Source: a virus. From it: a stretch of DNA of 22,112 nucleotides. Positions within the stretch are counted from its first letter, which is position 1. Each line of letters opens with the position of its first letter. The position numbers and the translations under genes are program-made. Positions 6,087 through 13,331 of this stretch are shown here, piece after piece. The notes under the pieces were generated by a model. The model had not been told where the DNA came from, did no database searches, and was given only the letters and a program-made list of their open reading frames with translations. Location of the stretch: positions 1 to 22,112 of the IMG/VR virus record IMGVR_UViG_3300024264_001567; one strand, given 5' to 3'.

Positions 6087-6629
6087 TTAATCCAATAGTT
6101 CTTTAGCTTTTTGTAGAGTTTCTGTATTTCTCCGAGACCATCCTTTACCAAAATGTTCGTAATCTTTTAGAGACCTGTAAAACCTCTCTCTCTCATCATA
6201 GTATCTTTCAAGTAATTCACTAGGATTAACGTCATTAACCTTTTTTAAGGTCATAGGGCCAATGCTTCCGTCAACAGATGCATATACTGACTTTTGCAAT
6301 ATTTTAGCCGCACGCCTTGGTCCAGCATTTACACAAAGGTCTGCACAGCTAATATCAACTCCAGATGGCAAATGATCAGCTTTGATAGCGTCCCAATAGT
6401 TTTTCTTATAAAGCGGCTTAACATCATCTTCTGTAAGCCCCCTCATAACTTCTACTGGTGCTGGCTTTCCAGTGTATTTAGCCCAGTTCATAGCCGTTAC
6501 ACCTAACATTGTGCTACCCCTGTTGCCATGCCCATCACCCTGTGAATTTCCAGCGTCACGATCATCATCAGTAAAACCACCTTCATGATGTATTAGCATT
6601 TTGAAAAATAATTCCCAATTTTTATTCAT
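6087..6629 (-). CDS. Endolysin, glycoside hydrolase family 108
   Basis: This 180-residue protein is a peptidoglycan-degrading lysozyme of the GH108 family. Glu16 in 'LIHHEGGF' is the expected catalytic residue. The family pattern continues with 'STMLGVTAMNWAKYTG', 'DVKPLYKKNYWDAI', 'DLCVNAGPRRAAKILQ', 'DGSIGPMTL' (a peptidoglycan-binding-like segment) and the C-terminal 'GKGWSRRNTETL'. There is no signal peptide, so it needs the holin encoded just upstream. AAAGGA precedes the ATG by about 9 bases. The inserted 'RDAGNSQGDGHGNRGS' stretch is longer and more polar than in most relatives but sits in a loop. Confidence 0.9.
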   Translation of the reverse strand: MNKNWELFFKMLIHHEGGFTDDDRDAGNSQGDGHGNRGSTMLGVTAMNWAKYTGKPAPVEVMRGLTEDDVKPLYKKNYWDAIKADHLPSGVDISCADLCVNAGPRRAAKILQKSVYASVDGSIGPMTLKKVNDVNPSELLERYYDERERFYRSLKDYEHFGKGWSRRNTETLQKAKELLD

Positions 6630-6641
6630 TTTACTATTCCT

Positions 6642-7046
6642 TTATTTCTCAATTTTTTTGAGTTTTTCGACTGACCTTAATCCACCTAAACCTAACATAC
6701 CCATCATCACAGTTAAAAGTGAACCCATATCAAAGCTTGGCAATTCTGGCATATCAACACCAGCCGCCGTAACGCCAAAGACTATAAGGGGTTGCAATAC
6801 AAAATGGTAAGCAAACGCAAATCCGCAAACCCAGCCAATAAATGGTCGCCAGCCACCCTTGAATAGAGACCCAGACGCGGCTTCTGCCTTATTTATCTCA
6901 AGTTGCCCCATTAAAGCCTGTTGAGCATGATTGTCGGACATTGTGGCGATCTCATGGGCTAACTGTGCCTTTTGATCTTTATCCTCAATAACTTTATCTA
7001 ATAGCCCAGTTACTGGTCCAATTAAATTACCTACTAAATTCATCAT
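6642..7046 (-). CDS. Holin of the GTA_holin_3TM type
   Basis: Using the ATG at 7046 (MMNLVGNLIGPVTGLLDKVI), which has GGAAAGG about 9 bases upstream, gives 134 residues; a longer in-frame start at 7085 would overlap the previous gene by 59 bases. After an N-terminal amphipathic region, 'GWRPFIGWVCGFAFAYHFVL' and two further hydrophobic segments, ending 'SLLTVMMGMLGLGGLRSVEK', match the 3TM holin family first noted in gene transfer agents of alphaproteobacteria. It would form pores in the inner membrane to release the endolysin encoded 12 bases downstream. Confidence 0.82.
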   Translation of the reverse strand: MMNLVGNLIGPVTGLLDKVIEDKDQKAQLAHEIATMSDNHAQQALMGQLEINKAEAASGSLFKGGWRPFIGWVCGFAFAYHFVLQPLIVFGVTAAGVDMPELPSFDMGSLLTVMMGMLGLGGLRSVEKLKKIEK

Positions 7047-7365
7047 TGGAACTTGCCTTTCCTTTTGTGTATGCCTCTTTGCCATAGAACGCGGCGACGA
7101 TAGCGGCTACTGATACAAAATAAACACCAGCTATTGATGCTAGTGACTTCATAGCTTCATCTAAATTAGCTATATTACAAATCATTATTGCGAATGGGTA
7201 AAGCAACATTCCAAAAAGTGCAAACCAAGCCATTTTACGCTGTGCATCGCGTTGTGCATCGTCATCGAGCATTTTTAAGCGCTTATCTTCAAACGCCATA
7301 CGATCCCACTCAGCCTGATCAATTGTGCCATTACCATCTACATCAGCTTTTTCAAATTCAGTCAT
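7027..7365 (-). CDS. EF-hand membrane protein next to the holin
   Basis: The protein has 112 residues. Residues 8-19 form a canonical EF-hand calcium loop, DVDGNGTIDQAE, with ligands Asp8, Asp10, Asn12, Thr14, Asp16 and Glu19. A charged helix (residues 25-45) and two membrane helices ('WFALFGMLLYPFAIMICNI' and 'LASIAGVYFVSVAAIVAAFYG') follow. AGGAG precedes the start. Its 3' end overlaps the holin start. It may be a calcium-binding holin partner or regulator of lysis; the EF-hand and membrane helices are seen directly, the lysis role is inferred from position. Confidence 0.72.
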   Translation of the reverse strand: MTEFEKADVDGNGTIDQAEWDRMAFEDKRLKMLDDDAQRDAQRKMAWFALFGMLLYPFAIMICNIANLDEAMKSLASIAGVYFVSVAAIVAAFYGKEAYTKGKASSNDEFSR

Positions 7366-7375
7366 TTTTTTACTC

Positions 7376-7888
7376 CTAATTTGCTAGGGGATTATCTAAA
7401 GCCCTTTGCACTAACTTCTCTAACCTAGCTTCTAGCTCGGCCATATCGCCTTTTTGTGTACTTCTTAGCTGTTCTCTTTGTGTTTCAAAGCGCCTAGAAG
7501 CCTTGTCAATCATATCACGCGCATCATCTAAAACATTACGAACTAATTGCTCTGTTCTGTCCGACTGTTTTTCCAATCTAAGAATGTCATTTTTTAAATT
7601 ATTTTTAATGTCGCGTGTGTAATCTATCCCTTGTTCTGATTTTTCCGTTAATGCTGTTATCTTATTATCTATAAATCTAATTTCAGCCTGATATTCGTCT
7701 AAATCAAGGCCAGCGACAGCTTCTATCCTCTGGTATAACACAAAACCGCCGTAAAGTCCCCCTACAACAGTGCTAATAAATGCCAAAATTGCCATAATCG
7801 AGGCAAAAGTAAGCTTCATCCCACCAACTTTGACCTCTTTGTCAGCCAATCCGTCTATTTCATCTGCAATTTTTGTTGTATCTACCAT
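7376..7888 (-). CDS. Membrane-anchored coiled-coil protein (170 aa)
   Basis: After a short polar N-terminus, one membrane helix (residues 28-52, 'FASIMAILAFISTVVGGLYG' then GFVLY) is followed by a long helical region (residues 60-165) rich in Glu, Arg, Leu and Gln with heptad-like spacing. No signal peptidase site is seen, so it is a single-pass membrane protein with a large coiled-coil domain. It lies in the lysis region between exported proteins and the EF-hand protein; a spanin-like role is possible but there is no matching outer-membrane lipoprotein motif. The start overlaps the previous stop (TGATG). Confidence 0.62.
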   Translation of the reverse strand: MVDTTKIADEIDGLADKEVKVGGMKLTFASIMAILAFISTVVGGLYGGFVLYQRIEAVAGLDLDEYQAEIRFIDNKITALTEKSEQGIDYTRDIKNNLKNDILRLEKQSDRTEQLVRNVLDDARDMIDKASRRFETQREQLRSTQKGDMAELEARLEKLVQRALDNPLAN

Positions 7889-8280
7889 CAGTCCTCAAAC
7901 TCCATTTCAACATTTTGCAAGTTTTTAAGTGCTTCGATTTCGTCACGTAATTTTTGTATTTCCAATCTGCGCTGTGCTAGCTCTATTTGGTATAAGTCAT
8001 CACAATTAATGCGAGCCTTGGGTTTATCTAGAGGAATAACTATTCGAGCATAAACGCCTATATCACGACCTTTGCTGTTTGTATCTAAGCCAGAAAGAAC
8101 ACCTGTAACGCCATATTCAAGATTTACTCCACCGCCTACAGCATTACTGCAACGCATATTTCCTGTAGAAAAGCTGTCGGATTGATAATTCATTGGTGGG
8201 TTTGGCAATGAAAGGGACAAAGCGCTACTTTCAGCTAACGCCGTACTAGACATAATACAAAATGCAAACATTAACCTCAT
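7888..8280 (-). CDS. Exported protein with C-terminal coiled coil (130 aa)
   Basis: The start at 8280 (MRLMFAFCIMSSTALAESSA) is chosen because GGAG lies 8 bases upstream and it gives a clean signal peptide with cleavage likely after 'STALA'; an in-frame ATG at 8307 adds nine basic residues. The mature part has a central domain 'GGGVNLEYGVTGVLSGLD...DIGVYARIVIPLD' and a C-terminal helix (about residues 95-130) with heptad character. Two cysteines (MRCSN and INCDD) could form a disulfide in the periplasm. The start overlaps the previous stop (ATGA). Family not recognised. Confidence 0.6.
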   Translation of the reverse strand: MRLMFAFCIMSSTALAESSALSLSLPNPPMNYQSDSFSTGNMRCSNAVGGGVNLEYGVTGVLSGLDTNSKGRDIGVYARIVIPLDKPKARINCDDLYQIELAQRRLEIQKLRDEIEALKNLQNVEMEFED

Positions 8281-8669
8281 AGTGGCTCTCCACCTAGTTT
8301 TGAGCATACAATAGACGATACTACCGCCCTAGATTTATTTGATTTTAAAATTTTTGATGCAGTACAAATATAAACTGCTCTATCTAAATCAGACTTTCTT
8401 AAATAAACATCAAAATCTATTGTTTCTTGATAGTCTATTTTTATTATTTTTCGCTTTGTAGTAAAATCTATTTCATCAAAATTTATATCAAACAAACCAA
8501 TTTCATAATAATTTATTTCTTTTCGTCTATTCAATAATCGTAATTGCACCTTAACCACGCCTTCGACGTGAGAAGGTAATATTCTAGGATATGCTGGGGT
8601 TTGCTCATGTGCTTGAGCATATGACCCCAACATAAAAAATAATACAAAAAATCCTACTTTGGTATACAC
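8277..8669 (-). CDS. Exported Ig-like protein, resembles a fimbrial-chaperone domain (130 aa)
   Basis: The only in-frame start that keeps the signal peptide is GTG 8669 (MYTKVGFFVLFFMLGSYAQA, cleavage after AQA), inside the end of the previous gene. The mature part (about 110 residues) reads as a beta-sandwich: 'VVKVQLRLLNRRKEINYYEI', 'RKIIKIDYQETIDFDVYLRK' and 'DRAVYICTASKIL', with two cysteines near the end. Spacing and strand pattern recall the N-terminal domain of PapD-type chaperones, but I see no donor-strand or C-terminal domain, so this is a weak resemblance only. Confidence 0.45.
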   Translation of the reverse strand: MYTKVGFFVLFFMLGSYAQAHEQTPAYPRILPSHVEGVVKVQLRLLNRRKEINYYEIGLFDINFDEIDFTTKRKIIKIDYQETIDFDVYLRKSDLDRAVYICTASKILKSNKSRAVVSSIVCSKLGGEPL

Positions 8670-9145
8670 GTTGCAACTACTGATGCTGTATATGTACCTC
8701 CAGAAAATGGTTTAGCAGAACCATAGACTGCACTTGAAGCTGTAGAAAACCAAGTAGAACCAGCCAAAGTTAAATCAAAAATGGTCGTATTATCTACCAC
8801 AGTCTTTGCCGCTTCATATGCTGACATGCCAGCCACAGACGTTTGAGTAACGCTTGTACTACCTGTCCATGCAACTGTATCTGATAAAGTTGGCGATGAA
8901 CTAAAAGATGTTGGGTGAGTGATATTAGCTGTATAAGCATCAGCTATAGAAACATCATATCTTATTACAGGCAAAACCCCACCATCAGCGGGTGTTGTGC
9001 TTAATTTACTGGCAATAGGGTTTCCATATACACCAGATTTTGTTGTTTGAATTACGCATTTGGCCTCGACACTTCCAACAATGTCAACAGTTGCTACTGC
9101 TGGGCAAGCCAGTAATATAAAAATTGTACTTAAATATTTCATCAT
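8654..9145 (-). CDS. Exported beta-rich protein, pilin-like pattern (163 aa)
   Basis: ATG 9145 (MMKYLSTIFILLACPAVATV) is used because AAAAGGA lies about 7 bases upstream; an in-frame ATG six codons earlier overlaps the previous gene. A signal peptide is followed by a Ser/Thr/Val/Ala-rich, beta-strand-like mature region of about 145 residues, with a cysteine near its start (EAKCVI) and one near its end (VATCIPK). The end 'FSGGTYTASVVATC' recalls the last strand of chaperone-usher pilins and spore-coat-U proteins. With the Ig-like protein just downstream this might be a subunit/chaperone pair. Resemblance is by eye; other secreted beta-sandwich families fit as well. Confidence 0.5.
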   Translation of the reverse strand: MMKYLSTIFILLACPAVATVDIVGSVEAKCVIQTTKSGVYGNPIASKLSTTPADGGVLPVIRYDVSIADAYTANITHPTSFSSSPTLSDTVAWTGSTSVTQTSVAGMSAYEAAKTVVDNTTIFDLTLAGSTWFSTASSAVYGSAKPFSGGTYTASVVATCIPK

Positions 9146-9155
9146 TTTTTTCCTT

Positions 9156-10025
9156 TTAATCATATTGCAAGTCTACTAATTGATTATGCAGAAGTTGCTG
9201 TGCTAAATTATTTCTTAAACCTTTTTTATTATCTGGCAAATTGCCACCATTTAAAACCACTGTATCCTTATATATACCACCATTAATCTTGGAATTATAG
9301 TATGTGTCGATATTAGTCGATGAATTCATAGCGTTGATGATCTGCGATTGCCCCTGATCAAGTGTAAGAGTTAATGCATTTTCAGCTTGAGCCAGACCCA
9401 GCTCTATTCTTGTTTGTTCTTCTTTTTCTTCGTCTTCATCACGATTTGCTTCATCTTCATCATAATCCACATCAGCTTTTACATCTATATTATCTAAAAC
9501 AGCATTATCATCTAGTGCATTATATATTTCATATTCAATAACAGGCGGTACTGGTTGCCTATATCCAGCACATGATGGGTCAGCCTGTGGGTCAAAACAT
9601 TTATCAAGCCTATAGCTGTATATTACTATAGCGTCTTTGACTTCACCTGTTCCCTCGACTTCAATCGAGCCATTTCCCCAATGAGCTGATGGTATATTAG
9701 GTAATGCAAAAGATTTTGCGATTGTATTGCTTGGAACTCCTGACCAATCATCAGTTTCTTTAAACGTGTATCCATCGCCATTAGCATTTAAATTACCAAC
9801 ATGGACAAGCATGTCATCTTCTGGATTTTTTACAGTAGAATATTTGTAAATCAACCCATTTACATCTAGCCCAATACCTTCTGGCAAAACATTAGCCATA
9901 GTCCAGTTTAGAGAAGTCCCTGCGGCGTTTCCAGTTGTCCCGTATGTGTATGGCTCACATTGCGAGTAAGAAGGCCAGAGTGCTAATAATAACGCCCAAC
10001 CCAATTTTTGTTTCCGTATTACCAT
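9156..10025 (-). CDS. Exported conserved hypothetical protein (289 aa)
   Basis: ATG 10025 follows AAGGA with 9-base spacing; the preceding TTG is a less likely start. A signal peptide (MVIRKQKLGWALLLALWPSY, then SQC) is followed by a mature domain containing 'GNGSIEVEGTGEVKDAIVIYSYRLDKCFDPQADPSCAGYRQP', a pattern I associate with secreted proteins of marine phages and vibrios, function unknown. Residues 190-215 are highly acidic (DVDYDEDEANRDEDEEKEE). The C-terminal part is helical and Gln/Asn-rich. It overlaps the end of the previous exported protein by 71 bases. The Cys after SQ is not a strict lipobox. Confidence 0.55.
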   Translation of the reverse strand: MVIRKQKLGWALLLALWPSYSQCEPYTYGTTGNAAGTSLNWTMANVLPEGIGLDVNGLIYKYSTVKNPEDDMLVHVGNLNANGDGYTFKETDDWSGVPSNTIAKSFALPNIPSAHWGNGSIEVEGTGEVKDAIVIYSYRLDKCFDPQADPSCAGYRQPVPPVIEYEIYNALDDNAVLDNIDVKADVDYDEDEANRDEDEEKEEQTRIELGLAQAENALTLTLDQGQSQIINAMNSSTNIDTYYNSKINGGIYKDTVVLNGGNLPDNKKGLRNNLAQQLLHNQLVDLQYD

Positions 10026-10518
10026 CAAATATATTCCTTACTGGACTATTCTGTTCATACTCTATTTGATCTTCAACAGCTTGCATTTCCCAAGCTAACC
10101 TAGCTTTATCTCCCACCAACCCATCCTTGGGACAGGGCGTCCCCGCGTTGAGCATGGCTTCAAAAACAGTTTTATCACTACACATAATACTCACCGCTGA
10201 GACGCGCATTCCCATGTCATACATAATAGAAGCTTTTTTTAGCAACAAACAGTTTTCTTCCGTAAAGGTTGTCCCTGCGCTGATACCTAATATCTGCGTT
10301 TGAACTGCGCCAGCAACGCCCACAGTACATAAATCTGAATTACTATTGCTGATATTTGGACTAATGGCTGATGGTGGTGGGCTGTTTACTGTTGTTTCCA
10401 TAGTGCCAGTTGAAATTACCTCAGAGGTGCTTTCGGTGACAATTGGGTCATCTGCTCTAGCAAGACTGCCAATTAAAAAACCTATCAAAACTAAAGAAAA
10501 AAGTAATAAAATCCTCAT
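9955..10518 (-). CDS. Exported protein with C-terminal membrane helix (187 aa)
   Basis: AGGAGGGG precedes ATG 10518 by about 7 bases. There is an N-terminal signal peptide (MRILLLFSLVLIGFLIGSLA then RA), a Ser/Thr/Pro-rich linker (about residues 28-62), a domain with four cysteines (LCTV, ENCLL, SIMCS and TPCPK) that could form two disulfides, and a C-terminal hydrophobic helix (IGLGVIISTLAFLLAM). It should be a periplasmic domain tethered by its end. It lies directly before the 289-residue exported protein, with a long overlap, which suggests the two work together. Family not recognised. Confidence 0.55.
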   Translation of the reverse strand: MRILLLFSLVLIGFLIGSLARADDPIVTESTSEVISTGTMETTVNSPPPSAISPNISNSNSDLCTVGVAGAVQTQILGISAGTTFTEENCLLLKKASIMYDMGMRVSAVSIMCSDKTVFEAMLNAGTPCPKDGLVGDKARLAWEMQAVEDQIEYEQNSPVRNIFDGNTETKIGLGVIISTLAFLLAM

Positions 10519-10536
10519 TATAAACCCCTCCTAGAG

Positions 10537-10815
10537 TTATAATCTTGATTTAAACTCCGACCAGACAGCGAATGAAACAAACCCAAGCACAAATATTGTA
10601 CCCCATCTGATAGCAGTTTTCCAAACTGAGCTTTTGGTTTGTCTCCATCCTTCGAGAAGATTGCGCAATTCTTTTACATCATGCACAGCGTTTTCGTCGT
10701 GCAATCCTATTCTGGACAAAGCTCTATCCGAGCCTTTTTCTGCGGCCTCAAGTATAAGGGCTTTTAATTCGCTTCTTGTTATACCATGCATTTTTTCACC
10801 ATCAGGCAATGTCAT
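10537..10815 (-). CDS. Small single-pass membrane protein, DUF6127-like (92 aa)
   Basis: The N-terminal 'MHGITRSELKALILEAAEKG' followed by 'DVKELRNLLEGWRQTKSSVW' and a C-terminal membrane helix (TAIRWGTIFVLGFVSFAVW) resemble the small phage/alphaproteobacterial family listed as DUF6127, from memory. The soluble part would face the cytoplasm. The start overlaps the end of the BppU-like gene by 14 bases. Function unknown. Confidence 0.55.
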   Translation of the reverse strand: MTLPDGEKMHGITRSELKALILEAAEKGSDRALSRIGLHDENAVHDVKELRNLLEGWRQTKSSVWKTAIRWGTIFVLGFVSFAVWSEFKSRL

Positions 10816-11125
10816 CTGTAATTTCTACCTCTATGAAGCGATTGTTAGGAAATGTTTCTATTTCGCCACCAGTAAAAGTAACTTCAAATTCTGCCTCGTA
10901 AGAACCAATAGTATCTGTGTCTCCAGCGGTCCAATTATAATAAACAACACCACCATCTGCATTTTCTATGACAGCCGCCGCGTCTACTTTAGTAATAGTA
11001 TCTCCTGTTGGCCTCATATGAAATCTAACGCTTGCGGCGGTTAAATCAACAACAGCATCTAATCCATCCTTTAAAGTGGCTTTTAATGCTGGGCTGGTAT
11101 CGTTTTGCTTTATAAAGAATGCCAT
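10802..11125 (-). CDS. BppU N-terminal-domain-like structural protein (107 aa)
   Basis: The pattern 'SPALKATLKDGLDAVVDLTAASVRFHMRP' with later 'VVYYNWTAGDTDTIGSYEAEFEVTF' and 'RFIEVEI' matches the N-terminal domain of baseplate upper proteins (BppU) found in siphophages, a small beta-sandwich that attaches tail or baseplate fibres. The protein consists of this domain only. AAGGA lies 7 bases before the ATG. It follows directly after the repeat-rich fibre-like gene, consistent with a virion adhesion module. Baseplate location is inferred. Confidence 0.72.
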   Translation of the reverse strand: MAFFIKQNDTSPALKATLKDGLDAVVDLTAASVRFHMRPTGDTITKVDAAAVIENADGGVVYYNWTAGDTDTIGSYEAEFEVTFTGGEIETFPNNRFIEVEITDDIA

Positions 11126-11143
11126 ATTAAATCCTTAACAGTT

Positions 11144-12772
11144 TTACGCGACTAATTCAACTTTATTTGGTTGACCATTAATAACACAAATATTTCCCGA
11201 TTTCATAGTCAATTCTGCAAAAGACCGACTTTCGGCTTCTGTTGCTATTCTGCCTAAAGCCGCATCATAAATAATAGTAGGCACTATTGGGGGTAAGGTG
11301 TTTAAATTTGGCGTGCTGAATACATTATTTTGGGTAAATGATGCTCTACTTACTGTAGGTGGGGGAAATGAATATACTTCACTGGTAAATATGTGACCCT
11401 GTGTCATATTAATTTGATCTAAGACAGGTGGCGTTGAATTTATGTTTGATGCTGTTAAGGTCTCATCTTCAAACATTGTTGAATTAGATACTGTTGGTTG
11501 TCCAGTTACTAAGTTATTGAAACTAAATACTATATTTCTTGTTAGCACAGCATCATCAAGTTCAGGGTTTTCTGCACTTAGAGATAATCCAATTAATGTA
11601 TGACCCTGTATAAATGTAACATTACTATCTGAAAGGTTTGGGTTTCCAGATAAGAGTTCGGATGTAGTAAAGATATTTTCTTCTGAAATGTCTGCCTGTT
11701 CGATAACTGGTGCTGGCGTAAAGAGACTAGAAGATGAAAATGTTTCACGCTCTGACATACTTACTGATGATACAGTTGGGCTTTGTCCTAACAGGTTTGC
11801 GGGAATTAATAGATGGCCTTGGACAAAAACAGTTGTTGGCAAATCAACTGGGTCAGTATTTATATTTTGTGTTGTAAATGTTTCTTCTTCAGACATTGCC
11901 TGATTTGGTACATCTGGCAAACCTGTTGTTGTATCTGTAGTTTCCAATATTTGCGTTTGACCAAAGGGCGCGGAAGATACAATTGGTTGTCCTGTCTGTA
12001 AATTTGTTGCTGTAAAAGTTTCATCTTCAAACATTATGGTACTTGGAACGCTTGGATTTTGAGCAATTAGCTCTCCAGCACTAAAGAAATGTTTTTCAAA
12101 GTAAATTACCTGTTGAACAATAGGTCTATCTGTTCTTAATTCATCGGTTGTAAAAGTTTCATCTTCAAACATTGTAGCATCTGAAACGTCAGGCTGAGTA
12201 TTGGTAAGTGTAAGTGGAGAAATCACTTGTGTTTGATTTATTGCGCAATTTTCTAAATCTGGCACACCAGCAGTAATTGAACTTGGGAAAAGAGCATTAA
12301 ATTGTATTATTGTTGCACTTGTAAGTTCAGGTGATTGAGAAACAATATTTTCTGGATTTAATGTCTCATCTTCTGACATAGGAATATTTGGAACAGAAGG
12401 GCCAACGCCAGTGAGATCATTCGCTTGGATGTTGTGATTTTGATTTATACTTGGCTGACCCAGTGATGGAACACCAGCGGTTAAATCGCTTACAAGCATT
12501 GTTTCATCTTCAAGCATTGTAGAGCTAGGCACAACAGGGCTACTAGAGCTTAAAGTAGATGTATTGAACGTATGACCTTGTTCAAAGGCTGTTTGCGGTA
12601 TTGTAGGCTGTCCAAGTATTATTGATAAACCTGTTAAGGCATTTTCTTCACTTAAATTTGCATTTGGTACTGTTGGCGCGGCTGTTGTAATTTCACTCGC
12701 TATCAATCCATATTTTATTTGTCCAGAGCCACCAAAAGTAGACGCGGCAAATGCACTTGTACCAAACGACAT
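11144..12772 (-). CDS. Repeat-rich putative tail fibre/structural protein (542 aa)
   Basis: Apart from a short N-terminal region (MSFGTSAFAASTFGGSGQIK...) and a C-terminal tail of about 45 residues (ALGRIATEAESRSFAELTMK...), the protein is built of roughly 20 repeats of about 23 residues. Two repeat types tend to alternate, one centred on 'M(F/S)E(D/E)ETF(T/S)' and one on 'QGH' or 'QNH', each ending in a 'TGxPxV' type turn. Such 'LTxxxLxTGxPxVxxxxxxQxH' repeats are known from phage tail-fibre-like proteins. There is a single cysteine in the repeats, and no signal peptide. AGGAG precedes the ATG by 8 bases. A structural role in the virion is likely; the exact site is unknown. Confidence 0.65.
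   Translation of the reverse strand: MSFGTSAFAASTFGGSGQIKYGLIASEITTAAPTVPNANLSEENALTGLSIILGQPTIPQTAFEQGHTFNTSTLSSSSPVVPSSTMLEDETMLVSDLTAGVPSLGQPSINQNHNIQANDLTGVGPSVPNIPMSEDETLNPENIVSQSPELTSATIIQFNALFPSSITAGVPDLENCAINQTQVISPLTLTNTQPDVSDATMFEDETFTTDELRTDRPIVQQVIYFEKHFFSAGELIAQNPSVPSTIMFEDETFTATNLQTGQPIVSSAPFGQTQILETTDTTTGLPDVPNQAMSEEETFTTQNINTDPVDLPTTVFVQGHLLIPANLLGQSPTVSSVSMSERETFSSSSLFTPAPVIEQADISEENIFTTSELLSGNPNLSDSNVTFIQGHTLIGLSLSAENPELDDAVLTRNIVFSFNNLVTGQPTVSNSTMFEDETLTASNINSTPPVLDQINMTQGHIFTSEVYSFPPPTVSRASFTQNNVFSTPNLNTLPPIVPTIIYDAALGRIATEAESRSFAELTMKSGNICVINGQPNKVELVA
11273..12670 (-). repeat. Tandem ~23-residue protein repeats in the fibre-like gene
   Basis: Roughly 20 degenerate repeat units of about 69 bases each. 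At DNA level 'TCATCTTCAAACAT' or close variants recur (for example near 11462, 12027 and 12160), encoding the 'MFEDE' core in reverse complement. Repeat borders are approximate. Confidence 0.6.
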
Positions 12773-12785
12773 TTAAATACTCCTG

Positions 12786-13331
12786 TTAAATTATACCATA
12801 TATATCATGTTTTTCAGTCCAAACCAAATAACCATTTTCAGTCAATTTCTTGCACAAAGCTATATCATCTATATGTTTGTGTTCTACCTTAATAACTTTA
12901 GGTTTTACTCTAAAAGAATAGTTCATAAATATATTTGTTTCGTGACCTTCTGCATCAATTTTCAGAAAATCTATTTCATTAAAATCATGTAGCAAATCAT
13001 CAAGCGTCATACAATTTACATTAATTTTTTCATTAAAGTTATTAATGTGATCAGGGTGCGTGCTTAATTTATACCCTAAATGGTTTTCAGATATTATATG
13101 AGAACAACCCTTTAGCCATCCATTATTTCTTCCAACAGCCATAGTTAGTTCACCGCTTGCGTCTGAAATAGCATAATTCATTACAGTAACTTCATAATTT
13201 CTATAGATGTCAGAAACACTTTTAAAAAGATAAGGTACTGGTTCAACGCAAATTCCGCGCCAACCAGCTTTAGCTAGCGGTAAGCACGTATCAAAATCAG
13301 CAGAACCTATTTCAACAAAAGTTTTAGCCAT
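12786..13331 (-). CDS. FkbM-family methyltransferase (181 aa)
   Basis: ATG 13331 (MAKTFVEIGSADFDTCLPLA) has GGGAG 6 bases upstream; an in-frame ATG at 13346 overlaps the 598-residue gene more. The FkbM pattern is present: the SAM-binding start 'FVEIGSADFDTCLPLAKAGW' with 'GICVEPVPYLF', then 'VMNYAISDASGELTM', 'MTLDDLL' and 'IDFLKIDAEGHE'. These enzymes O-methylate sugars or small molecules. It follows the fusion enzyme within 6 bases of its stop codon, so methylation of the sugars added by that enzyme is a reasonable guess. It is short for the family but holds the complete core. Confidence 0.85.
   Translation of the reverse strand: MAKTFVEIGSADFDTCLPLAKAGWRGICVEPVPYLFKSVSDIYRNYEVTVMNYAISDASGELTMAVGRNNGWLKGCSHIISENHLGYKLSTHPDHINNFNEKINVNCMTLDDLLHDFNEIDFLKIDAEGHETNIFMNYSFRVKPKVIKVEHKHIDDIALCKKLTENGYLVWTEKHDIYGII

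Noticed and set aside
7376-8307. A spanin pair (inner-membrane plus outer-membrane lipoprotein)
   Set aside because: The coiled-coil membrane protein would suit an i-spanin, but its neighbour has a signal peptidase I-type signal with no lipobox cysteine, so the pair is not supported.
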